A DNA stretch of 64,000 bases. It comes from Cognatundibacterium curvum. Its GTDB lineage: Bacteria; Pseudomonadota; Gammaproteobacteria; Burkholderiales; Burkholderiaceae_D. The notes under the pieces are model-generated. The model was not told where the DNA came from. It saw only the letters and a list, made by a program, of their open reading frames with translations, and searched no databases. Shown piece by piece: positions 1 through 6,894 of this stretch. The first letter of the stretch is position 1, and every line of letters begins with the position of its first letter. Position numbers and translations under genes: made by a program. The stretch covers positions 124,001-188,000 of the forward strand of contig NZ_JACOGD010000003.1 in assembly GCF_014284235.1 (NCBI RefSeq). The letters run 5' to 3'.

Positions 1-936
1 GCCGCGTGCTTCCAGCGCTTTTAGCAGCGCCGGGAACTCACTGCACCAGCGGTCCTCGGCCAGATGATCAAGCACACTGCGTTCGTTGTCCGCTTCGCTG
101 ACTGCGCGTATCACATTAAAGTTAGCGCTGCTGGTTTTCGGGTCGATACGCATGCGTACCATGTAATTGCCCCAGCTGGACTGACGGAAATGCACGGTGC
201 CGCCATCGACAAACAGGGTCTCGGCGATATCCTCGACCTGATAACCGAGGTCTTGCAGGGTTTGTCCTATGATCAGCGCATTGGCTTCCTGTAGCTGGCG
301 CTGCAGGTCGGCTTCTAACGCCGCTTGTACCTGTAAGCGCAGTTCGGTCGCGAGTAAATCGGCTTGTGCGCCGGGCAGAGCTTGCGCCAGTCGCGCGGCC
401 AGATCGCTGATGTTGGCTTGGATTTGCGGCAAATGTGCAACGCGGCGCAGCAGGCGCGCAGCCAGTGACTGCGGTACTGCGGCGGCGGTTGCGTGCTCGA
501 AATCCACATCGGCCTGCGCCTCCAGGCTGCGTTCGCGGCGCAAGGCTTCGGCTTCGATTAAGGGTTGTAATTCCAGATTCAGCATCTGTAATTGAAACGC
601 GTAGGCCGCCAGCGTTTGCTCATCTTCTTGCTGTGGCCGTTGTGGCTTGCTGGCGCTGATTTGGGTCGCAAGTCCTATCTTGTCGGCCAGCGCAAGCAGG
701 TGGTTAAACAGTTGTTCAGCCTCGTTAAGCTGCTGTTGTACCGCATTCTGGCTGGCAGTAACGGCCTGATCCATGAGCAGGGTTTGCGCATCGCGCTGAC
801 GCTGATGTTCGCCAGCCAGTTCCGCAGCCGCTGCGCGCGCACCGGCCACAGAGATGGCTGCGCGCAGGATGGCAGCCGACAGTAAAACGGTGAATGGATC
901 AGAGGTAGTAAAGATCGCTGTTGTAGGTCCGCTCAT
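1..936 (-). CDS. Unrecognised coiled-coil protein, partial (3' end outside window)
   Basis: An uninterrupted minus-strand frame runs from an ATG at 936 to the left edge: 312 codons with no stop and an in-frame stop just upstream at 961-963. The product starts MSGPTTAIFTTSDPF, has a short Ala/Leu-rich, mildly hydrophobic stretch (about residues 16-40), then a long Gln/Glu/Ala/Leu-rich region (about 45-235) that looks alpha-helical or coiled-coil. A more globular part follows (about 236-312) containing VHFRQSSWGNYMVRMRIDP. I see no signal peptide, Walker motif or catalytic motif that I recognise. It is transcribed away from tolA, with a palindromic element between them. It may be the last gene of an accessory cluster to the left. 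Function unknown. That it is a real gene is fairly sure, from its length, lack of stops and typical codon use. Confidence 0.72.
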   Translation of the reverse strand, partial: MSGPTTAIFTTSDPFTVLLSAAILRAAISVAGARAAAAELAGEHQRQRDAQTLLMDQAVTASQNAVQQQLNEAEQLFNHLLALADKIGLATQISASKPQRPQQEDEQTLAAYAFQLQMLNLELQPLIEAEALRRERSLEAQADVDFEHATAAAVPQSLAARLLRRVAHLPQIQANISDLAARLAQALPGAQADLLATELRLQVQAALEADLQRQLQEANALIIGQTLQDLGYQVEDIAETLFVDGGTVHFRQSSWGNYMVRMRIDPKTSSANFNVIRAVSEADNERSVLDHLAEDRWCSEFPALLKALEARG

Positions 937-961
937 GGCTGAACAAAGCTCGTTAATTGGT

Positions 962-1028
962 TAGGGCCTGTTAATAATTAAATTACGCATCTCGCAATTT
1001 AAATCAATTTAAATGTTAACAGGCCCTA
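962..1028. repeat. MITE-like palindromic element
   Basis: Two 13-base arms, TAGGGCCTGTTAA (962-974) and its exact reverse complement (1016-1028), enclose 41 AT-rich bases. The interior holds a direct repeat of AATTTAAAT. Short elements with GC-rich inverted ends opening GGGCCTGTTAA and TA-containing flanks resemble non-autonomous derivatives of IS5-type elements, but I cannot confirm the family from sequence alone. No T-run follows either arm, so it is not a normal intrinsic terminator. Confidence 0.5.
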
Positions 1029-1029
1029 G

Positions 1030-1434
1030 TACCGTCGTCATAAAGCGACTGTACTATAGAGGGTGACCAATATAACACGAGCAACAAAAAAGACACACAA
1101 TAGCGAGTGCGGGTTTGGTTCGCGCTTTGGTTTCAGGTCACTGCCGGGCGGCAAGTGGAAATTTTATTTGTGCTTGTGGAAACCCCGTATTTTATAGATG
1201 CAGGACTTACCCCAATTCTCCCCGGGTGGCAGGATGACTCCCGGTTTTTCTGATGTTTACTGATCGTGAGGCTTGGCCAGCCAGCACAGACGGGATAATT
1301 TTGTGTAAGTCTCTCAGGGAGAAGGCTGATACTCCGTTTATAATTTCAGGCTCGAGTCAGAGTAGCTAAGTATTTGCTCTGCCAATTTAGCGTGTTCAGG
1401 GAACTAATTCACCTGAAAAAAATCTAAGTGACCT
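1030..1434 (+). promoter_or_regulatory. Gene-free stretch with probable tolA promoter
   Basis: These 405 bases hold no convincing reading frame. A perfect TATAAT lies at 1339-1344, 90 bases before the tolA ATG, but no good -35 hexamer is seen 16-18 bases upstream of it. Because tolQ and tolR are not directly upstream, tolA would need its own promoter, and this is the best candidate. The ribosome-binding site before tolA is weak. Confidence 0.35.
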
Positions 1435-2388
1435 ATGAATTCCGTTTCTCAACCTGCTCACTTGTCGTTTCAGCAGCAAAAACCTTTGCCGGTGCGTGGT
1501 CTGGCGCTTGCCATTGCCGTACACATGGCCTTGCTTGGCTTTCTTTGGGTGGGCGTCAGTTGGCAAAATCAGGCTTCGACTGCGGTCGAGGCGGAAGTCT
1601 GGGATCTGACTAATCGCGAGGCAGCGCCGCTGCCAACGCCGCCAGCACCCGAGCCGGAACCGGAACCTCAGCCTGTAGCAAAAGCCCCTGCGCCACCAGT
1701 GGAAGCGCCCCGTGAAGATCCCGACATCGCCTTGCAGCAGGAAAAAAAACGTCAGGCAGAACTGAAAAAACAGGAGCTGGAGCGTCAGCGTGAGCTGGCC
1801 GAAGAAAAACGCCAGGCTGAAAAAGAAGCCCAGCTGAAAAAAGAACGCGAGCGTGAAAAAGAACGTGAACGCGAAAAAGAACGTGAACGCGAAAAAGAAC
1901 GTGAGCGTGAAAAAGAGCGCGATAAGCTGAAAGAGCGCGAAAAAGCCGATAAACAAAAGCTGGCCGATCAGAAGGCGCGCGAAGCGAAAGATAAAGCCGC
2001 CTCCGATAAATTGTTTAAAGAACAGATGCAGCGTCTGAATGCCCAGGCGGGTGTCACCGGCAGCGGTGGTAGTGGCACAGCAGAAAAGTCGACCGGTAAT
2101 AACCGTGGCGACCCGAGTTATCTGGCGAAAATCGCGGCTAAAGTCCGTTCGAATATGAATTATGGAGCGCCTGTCACGGCAGGCAGTAACCCCACGGTGG
2201 AATATCGTATTGAGCTATTCCCGGATGGTTCTTTACGCGGCGGTATCCGCAAACTGAAATCTTCAGGGATACCAACATTTGATGATGCGGTGGCCACTGC
2301 GATAAAAAATTCCTCGCCGCTGCCAAAAGATAAGTCGGGTAACGCACCGTCCAGCCTGGATCTGGTCTATAAAATGAAAGAAGAGTGA
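1435..2388 (+). CDS. tolA: TolA, cell-envelope integrity / TonB-like energy transducer
   Basis: TolA links the TolQR proton-motive motor in the inner membrane to TolB-Pal at the outer membrane during envelope constriction and macromolecule import. The 317-residue product has one membrane segment (about 24-44), a Pro/Glu-rich hinge (about 60-100), a highly charged Lys/Glu/Arg helix (about 105-195) and a C-terminal TolA/TonB-type domain (about 225-317, with ELFPDGSLRGGIRKLKSSG). It lies 3 bases upstream of tolB, followed by pal and cpoB, which fixes the identity. The unusual point is upstream: tolQ and tolR, which normally precede tolA, are absent from the first 1.4 kb. The helix contains an in-frame 18-base tandem repeat. 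Confidence 0.95.
   Translation: MNSVSQPAHLSFQQQKPLPVRGLALAIAVHMALLGFLWVGVSWQNQASTAVEAEVWDLTNREAAPLPTPPAPEPEPEPQPVAKAPAPPVEAPREDPDIALQQEKKRQAELKKQELERQRELAEEKRQAEKEAQLKKEREREKEREREKEREREKEREREKERDKLKEREKADKQKLADQKAREAKDKAASDKLFKEQMQRLNAQAGVTGSGGSGTAEKSTGNNRGDPSYLAKIAAKVRSNMNYGAPVTAGSNPTVEYRIELFPDGSLRGGIRKLKSSGIPTFDDAVATAIKNSSPLPKDKSGNAPSSLDLVYKMKEE
1843..1914 (+). repeat. 18-bp tandem repeat inside tolA
   Basis: Four consecutive 18-base units (consensus GARCGYGARCGYGAAAAA) encode the hexapeptide ERER(E)K register of the TolA helical stalk. The two central units (1861-1896) are identical, and the outer ones differ at a few third positions. The number is likely to vary between strains because changes stay in frame. 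Confidence 0.85.
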
Positions 2389-2391
2389 TTA

Positions 2392-3699
2392 ATGATGCGC
2401 CCTAATTATGGATATTCCCGTCTGTTAAAGAAAGTCGCCTTGTCCGCACTGGTGCTGGGTCTGGGCAGCGCGTTGCCGTTTGCACCTGCGCAGGCGCAAT
2501 TGCGGGTTGAGGTATCAGGCATAGGTTCGAGCCAGATTCCGATTGCGATTGCCGGATTTACCGATGAGGCGCTGACGCCACAACAGGTGACCGCGATCAT
2601 CCGTGATGACCTCGCACGCAGTGGTTATTTCCGTTTGATCGATGCCGGTGTGACGATCAGTGAAAGCAGCGCAGTTAATTTTGAAGAGTGGAAAAAACGT
2701 GGTGCCGAAGCGCTGGTAGTCGGCAGTGTGCAGCGCCTGGCCGATGGTCGTTTTGATGTGCGTTACAAATTGCTTGATACCGTGCGTGGCAGCACGTTGT
2801 CTGGCTTTTCTGTCGCCGCATTACCGACCAATACCCGCGTTACTGCGCATAAAATCGCAGATGATATTTATGAAAAACTGACCGGCGTACGTGGTGCGTT
2901 TTCCACTCGTATCGCCTATGTGACCAAAGCTGGCAGCGAATACCGGCTGGAAGTGGCGGATGCCGATGGGGAAGGTATCCGGGTTGCGCTGCGTTCCAAT
3001 GAGCCCATTATTTCACCCGCCTGGTCGCAGGATGGCAGTAAGGTCGCCTATGTCTCGTTTGAAGAGAAAAAACCTGTGGTCTGGACCCAGAATCTGTTGA
3101 CTGGTGAGCGACGTAAAGTCGCGAATTTCAAAGGCAGTAACTCGGCTCCGGCATGGTCGCCGGATGGTAGCAAGCTGGCGATTGCTTTGTCGCGCGATGG
3201 TCTGACGCAGATTTACACCATCAATGCCGATGGCACAGGTTTGCAGCGCCTGACCAGCAGCAGCTCTATCGATACCGAGCCGCAGTTTTCTGCCGATGGG
3301 CAATCGGTGTATTTCCTTAGTGACCGCAGTGGCGGGCCACAGATTTATCGCATGAATGCGAATGGCGGCGAGGCCAAACGTGTGACCTTTAATGGCAGTT
3401 ATAACATCACGCCGCGCATTTCACCGGATGGCCGCACATTGGCCTATATCTCGCGCCGCGAAGGCAAATTCCAGTTATATGCGCTGGATTTAGGCAGTGG
3501 GCAGGAACTTAAACTGTCTGACACGACCAAAGACGAGTCACCGAGCTTTTCCCCTAACGGCCGCTACATTATGTATGCAACTGAAACTGGCCGCCGCGCG
3601 ACCTTGGCGGTAGTGTCAGTGGATGGCAAAGTGAAGCAGACTATTTCGGTCCAGGCAGGCGATATTCGTGAACCCACCTGGGGACCGTATTTGAAGTAA
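2392..3699 (+). CDS. tolB: TolB, periplasmic beta-propeller of the Tol-Pal system
   Basis: TolB is the periplasmic partner that binds Pal and TolA. The 435-residue product has a signal peptide (about 1-36, ending APAQAQ), an N-terminal alpha/beta domain (about 37-165, with GAEALVVGSVQ) and a C-terminal six-bladed propeller made of repeated WSPDGSKLA / FSPNGRYIM units (about 200-430). Length is normal. Two adjacent ATG codons (2392, 2395) are possible starts. The gene is 3 bases downstream of tolA and surely co-transcribed with it. Confidence 0.97.
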   Translation: MMRPNYGYSRLLKKVALSALVLGLGSALPFAPAQAQLRVEVSGIGSSQIPIAIAGFTDEALTPQQVTAIIRDDLARSGYFRLIDAGVTISESSAVNFEEWKKRGAEALVVGSVQRLADGRFDVRYKLLDTVRGSTLSGFSVAALPTNTRVTAHKIADDIYEKLTGVRGAFSTRIAYVTKAGSEYRLEVADADGEGIRVALRSNEPIISPAWSQDGSKVAYVSFEEKKPVVWTQNLLTGERRKVANFKGSNSAPAWSPDGSKLAIALSRDGLTQIYTINADGTGLQRLTSSSSIDTEPQFSADGQSVYFLSDRSGGPQIYRMNANGGEAKRVTFNGSYNITPRISPDGRTLAYISRREGKFQLYALDLGSGQELKLSDTTKDESPSFSPNGRYIMYATETGRRATLAVVSVDGKVKQTISVQAGDIREPTWGPYLK

Positions 3700-3826
3700 A
3701 GCAGTACTGTGATTGTTTTTCTGGCGCAATACCCGCTGTAAGCGTTACACTAGCTGATGCGGAATTTGCTCCCGGTAGCAGTCTCAACCCAAATAACTTG
3801 TTGTCTATTTTTGATCAGGAGAGAAA

Positions 3827-4366
3827 ATGCAATTCACTTCCCAAACTAAAACTCTGGCAATGCTGGTATCCAGCGTTGTATTGTTGTCTGCCTGCGCATC
3901 CAAAGTACCGCTGGAAGAAAAAGCCCCTATCGTTGAAAAACCAGTCGTACAGGCAGTAACACCAGCTGCAGATCCAAATGCAGTGAAAGAAGTGAAAACC
4001 GTGTCGGTTGATCCGCTGAACGATCCTAACGGTGTTCTGGCGAAGCGTAGCGTGTACTTCGATTTCGATAGCTATATCGTCAAAGACGATTACAAATCTG
4101 TGGTTGAAAATCACTCCAAATACCTGAACACCAACAAAGCACGTAAGATCCTGATCCAGGGTAATACCGATGAACGCGGTGGTTCTGAATACAATCTGGC
4201 ATTGGGTCAGAAACGTGCAGAAGCAGTGCGTAAAGCGATGAGCCTGCTGGGCGTGCCTGAGTCCCAACTGGAAGCCGTTTCCCTGGGCAAGGAAAAGCCA
4301 AAAGCAACTGGCCATGATGAGGCATCCTGGGCAGAAAACCGCCGTGCTGATATCGTTTATCAGTAA
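3827..4366 (+). CDS. pal: Pal, peptidoglycan-associated lipoprotein
   Basis: Outer-membrane lipoprotein that binds peptidoglycan and TolB. The 179-residue product has a lipoprotein signal with lipobox LLSAC (lipidated Cys23), a Pro/Val-rich linker, and an OmpA-like domain (about 65-179) containing the peptidoglycan-binding segment GNTDERGGSEYNLALGQKRA. The start is supported by a strong ribosome-binding site (GGAGA, 3819-3823). It is 127 bases after tolB and followed by a hairpin with a T-run before cpoB. Confidence 0.97.
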   Translation: MQFTSQTKTLAMLVSSVVLLSACASKVPLEEKAPIVEKPVVQAVTPAADPNAVKEVKTVSVDPLNDPNGVLAKRSVYFDFDSYIVKDDYKSVVENHSKYLNTNKARKILIQGNTDERGGSEYNLALGQKRAEAVRKAMSLLGVPESQLEAVSLGKEKPKATGHDEASWAENRRADIVYQ

Positions 4367-4402
4367 TCTGCGCTTCACCCTCACGGTGAAATAAGTTGAC
4401 TG

Positions 4403-4441
4403 GCGCCGCTTGTTATCTGACAGGCGGCGCATTTTATTTTT
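4403..4441 (+). terminator. Intrinsic terminator/attenuator between pal and cpoB
   Basis: A 7-bp perfect stem GCGCCGC (4403-4409) / GCGGCGC (4424-4430) is followed directly by ATTTTATTTTT. It lies inside the tol-pal gene run, ending 9 bases before the cpoB start, so it should reduce cpoB expression relative to pal. Confidence 0.75.
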
Positions 4442-4449
4442 AGAACGCT

Positions 4450-5211
4450 ATGAAACTCACTTCTACCCGTAAATCCCTGATTACAGCAGCGTTCCTGGCT
4501 GCCTGCCTGCCATCGGCTGCCACTGCCGGTTTGTTCGATGATGATGAAGCACGCAAAGCGATTCTGGATCTGCGTGCCAGACTGGATGCCGTTAATGCGC
4601 GGCTGGATAACCGGCTCGACACCAAGGCAGATAAAAGTACCGCACTGGATCTGGCGAATGAAAATGAAAAACTCAGAAGTGAGATGGCGAAGCTGCGTGG
4701 CCAGTTAGAAGTGTTGGCGAATGATCTCGCCAATGCGCAACGCCGTCAGCAGGATTTTTATGTCGACCTGGATAACCGGGTACGCAAACTCGAACCTAAG
4801 CGTGCCGTGATTGATGGCCGTGAAGTCGTGATAGAGCAAAGTGAAGAACGCGCCTATGAAGCTGCGATGACGACTTATAAGTCCGGCGATTTCAAAAATG
4901 CCGCGACTGCATTTTCCGGTTTCCTGAATAGTTATCCGCAATCTGCTTATGCCGGTTCTGCACAATACTGGATGGGTAATTCCTACTACGCGCAACGTGA
5001 CTGCAAAGGCATGATCCCGGTGATGCAGCAGTTGCTGAAATCCTTTCCGGACCATCCTAAATCGCCGGAAGCGATGCTGAATATCGCGACTTGTCAGATC
5101 GAGTTGAAAGAAAAGCCAGCAGCCAAGAAAACCCTGGAAGGTCTGATCGCACAGTATCCGGGTACGGAAGCGGCGCAGGCAGCGAAGAGCCGTCTGTCGG
5201 GCTTGAAGTAA
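4450..5211 (+). CDS. cpoB: CpoB (YbgF), Tol-Pal associated TPR protein
   Basis: CpoB is a periplasmic protein that couples Tol-Pal action to peptidoglycan synthesis at division. The 253-residue product has a signal peptide (about 1-26, PSAATA-GLFDDDEA), an N-terminal coiled coil (about 30-105) and C-terminal tetratricopeptide repeats (about 128-250, with AYEAAMTTYKSGDFKNAATAF). The start has only a weak ribosome-binding site. It closes the tol-pal group and is followed by three tRNA-Lys genes. Confidence 0.94.
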   Translation: MKLTSTRKSLITAAFLAACLPSAATAGLFDDDEARKAILDLRARLDAVNARLDNRLDTKADKSTALDLANENEKLRSEMAKLRGQLEVLANDLANAQRRQQDFYVDLDNRVRKLEPKRAVIDGREVVIEQSEERAYEAAMTTYKSGDFKNAATAFSGFLNSYPQSAYAGSAQYWMGNSYYAQRDCKGMIPVMQQLLKSFPDHPKSPEAMLNIATCQIELKEKPAAKKTLEGLIAQYPGTEAAQAAKSRLSGLK

Positions 5212-5255
5212 GCATTGAAATAAACAAGAAACGGGATTTAATCCGGCTCAGCCCA

Positions 5256-5284
5256 TTGACATCAGGGCTGAAGCCTCATACAAT
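5256..5284 (+). promoter_or_regulatory. Sigma-70 promoter of the tRNA-Lys genes
   Basis: TTGACA (5256-5261), a 17-base spacer and TACAAT (5279-5284) form a near-consensus promoter. Transcription would start near 5291, seven bases before the first tRNA-Lys. Confidence 0.88.
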
Positions 5285-5297
5285 CTCGTTCTTCTTC

Positions 5298-5373
5298 GGG
5301 TCGTTAGCTCAGCTGGTAGAGCAGCGGACTTTTAATCCGTTGGTCGCAGGTTCGAATCCCGCACGGCCTACCA
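5298..5373 (+). tRNA. tRNA-Lys (TTT), copy 1
   Basis: A full 76-base cloverleaf with encoded CCA. The anticodon loop CTTTTAA gives anticodon TTT, and the T-arm is GGTTCGAATCC. The acceptor stem has G1.U72 and U4.G69 wobble pairs. Confidence 0.97.
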
Positions 5374-5454
5374 CGAATACAGAGAGCTGAGTTTCGCAGA
5401 TCGTCATGTCATGATCGCGCTCACGCAGCTCCTACGAAGACACATCCAGGTTTT

Positions 5455-5530
5455 GGGTCGTTAGCTCAGCTGGTAGAGCAGCGGACTTTTAATCCGTTGG
5501 TCGCAGGTTCGAATCCCGCACGGCCTACCA
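5455..5530 (+). tRNA. tRNA-Lys (TTT), copy 2
   Basis: Identical in all 76 bases to the first copy, with CCA encoded. It is separated from copy 1 by 81 unrelated bases without a clear promoter, so it is probably processed from the same transcript. Confidence 0.97.
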
Positions 5531-5583
5531 AAATCATCGAAGTTTATCTTGCGAATAAACTTTCAGGCAGTTCAGCAAGTTTT

Positions 5584-5659
5584 GGGTCGTTAGCTCAGCT
5601 GGTAGAGCAGCGGACTTTTAATCCGTTGGTCGCAGGTTCGAATCCCGCACGGCCTACCA
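5584..5659 (+). tRNA. tRNA-Lys (TTT), copy 3
   Basis: Identical to copies 1 and 2. Copies 2 and 3 share the short upstream sequence TTTT directly before the tRNA. An intrinsic terminator follows 9 bases after the CCA. Confidence 0.97.
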
Positions 5660-5668
5660 AAATAAGAA

Positions 5669-5697
5669 GGACTCAGGTGTAAGCCTGAGTCCTTTTT
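5669..5697 (+). terminator. Terminator of the tRNA-Lys transcript
   Basis: A 9-bp perfect stem, GGACTCAGG (5669-5677) with CCTGAGTCC (5684-5692), with a 6-base loop and a TTTTT tail. Confidence 0.93.
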
Positions 5698-5813
5698 CTT
5701 TTCCAGTTACCGTCGACAGTGACAGCATTTGCCTGCATCCAGAGGACAGGCAAACTTTCCCCACCGGCGCCGGATTGGATTTATGATGCCAGATCAGTAC
5801 ACCGGATTACGCC

Positions 5814-6725
5814 ATGAAAAAGTCAGCCCAACCCCATCCAACTGCTGCTGCACCTGCAAGCCAGGAAAAGCATGAAATCCGTCCCGGACAATCGCTGGAG
5901 CTGCTCAAGGAATTACATATTTTGACGCGTGACGGCAAGCTGAATCAGGACAGCCGTCGTAAATTAAAACAGGTCTATCACCTGTATCAATTCATCGAGC
6001 CGCTGCTGCAGCAATTGCAGACCGAGCGCAGTGATATCAGTCTGGTCGATCATGGCGCGGGTAAATCCTATCTGGGCTTCATCCTGTACGACCTGTTTTT
6101 TAAAGCCGGTCAGGCGCAGAGCAAGGCGCATATCTATGGCATAGAAACCCGCGATGAACTGGTGAAGCGCTCGACCGAACTCGCGCAGCGGCTGGACTTT
6201 CCGGGCATGTCATTTCTGAATTTATCGGTTGCGGAGGCTACCCGTTCGACGCAGTTGCCGGCGCAGATCGATATCGTGACGGCCTTACATGCCTGCGATA
6301 CTGCGACCGATGACGCGATAGAATTTGCGTTAAAAAAGAAAGCCCGCTTCATGGTGCTGGTGCCTTGCTGCCAGGCTGAAGTGGCGGCGGAATTACGCAA
6401 GCATAAAGGCGATGCGGTACGCAATAACCCGCTGTCAGAAATGTGGCGCCATCCCATCCATACGCGCGAATTTGGCAGTCAGATCACGAATGTGCTGCGT
6501 TGTTTGCAATTAGAAGCGCATGGCTATCAGGTGCGTGTGACTGAGCTGGTCGGCTGGGAGCATTCGATGAAGAATGAACTCATCATCGCCGAATATAAGG
6601 GTAAGCCAGTACGCCGTGCTGCTGAACGGCTGGCGGAAGTGCTTAAAACCACAGGCCTGGATCATATGCAAAGACGCTTCTTTGTTGCAGATGGCACAGC
6701 GAACAGTGAAAACGTCACCGCTTAG
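5814..6725 (+). CDS. Class I SAM-dependent methyltransferase (Methyltransf_32-like)
   Basis: Predicted SAM-dependent methyltransferase of 303 residues. Motif I is the unusual VDHGAGKSYLG (about 78-88), followed by GIETRDEL (about 109-116), ALHACDTATD (about 157-166) and PCCQAEV (about 184-190). The DxGAGKSYLG motif, the LHACDTATD segment and the VPCCQ motif are shared with the family that includes METTL25/RRNAD1-type proteins, some of which are linked to RNA. The substrate cannot be read from the sequence. The first 22 residues are Ala/Pro/His-rich and probably disordered. It is a single gene between the tRNA-Lys terminator and ppx. Confidence 0.8.
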   Translation: MKKSAQPHPTAAAPASQEKHEIRPGQSLELLKELHILTRDGKLNQDSRRKLKQVYHLYQFIEPLLQQLQTERSDISLVDHGAGKSYLGFILYDLFFKAGQAQSKAHIYGIETRDELVKRSTELAQRLDFPGMSFLNLSVAEATRSTQLPAQIDIVTALHACDTATDDAIEFALKKKARFMVLVPCCQAEVAAELRKHKGDAVRNNPLSEMWRHPIHTREFGSQITNVLRCLQLEAHGYQVRVTELVGWEHSMKNELIIAEYKGKPVRRAAERLAEVLKTTGLDHMQRRFFVADGTANSENVTA

Positions 6726-6812
6726 TCACAAATAATGATTAATATCATTTCAGACGCTGCGCATTCAGGTACACCACTGAACAGCAGCGCACTGTTTGAG
6801 CCGTGGCAAATG

Positions 6813-6884
6813 ATGTGCCGGTAAATGCAACGATAAGTGCAATGATAAATGCACCGATAAATTCATCGATAGATACTGATAAAG
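6813..6884. repeat. Degenerate 12-bp tandem repeat upstream of ppx
   Basis: About six consecutive 12-base units with consensus RTGCAMYGATAA. The best three are 6825-6836, 6837-6848 and 6849-6860, with weaker copies on each side. The array ends 10 bases before the ppx ATG and thus covers its leader or promoter. It carries a GATAA every turn-plus of the helix. Confidence 0.7.
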
Positions 6885-6894
6885 GATAGGAAAC

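Noticed and set aside
1396-1956. Phe/Leu-rich frame opposite tolA that looks like a membrane protein
   Set aside because: The hydrophobic FFFAFTFFFAFT pattern is only the reverse complement of Lys/Glu/Arg repeats in TolA.
5091-5682. Plus-strand reading frames containing AQLVEQRTFNPLVAGSNPARPT
   Set aside because: They are translations through the tRNA-Lys genes, a well-known artefact.
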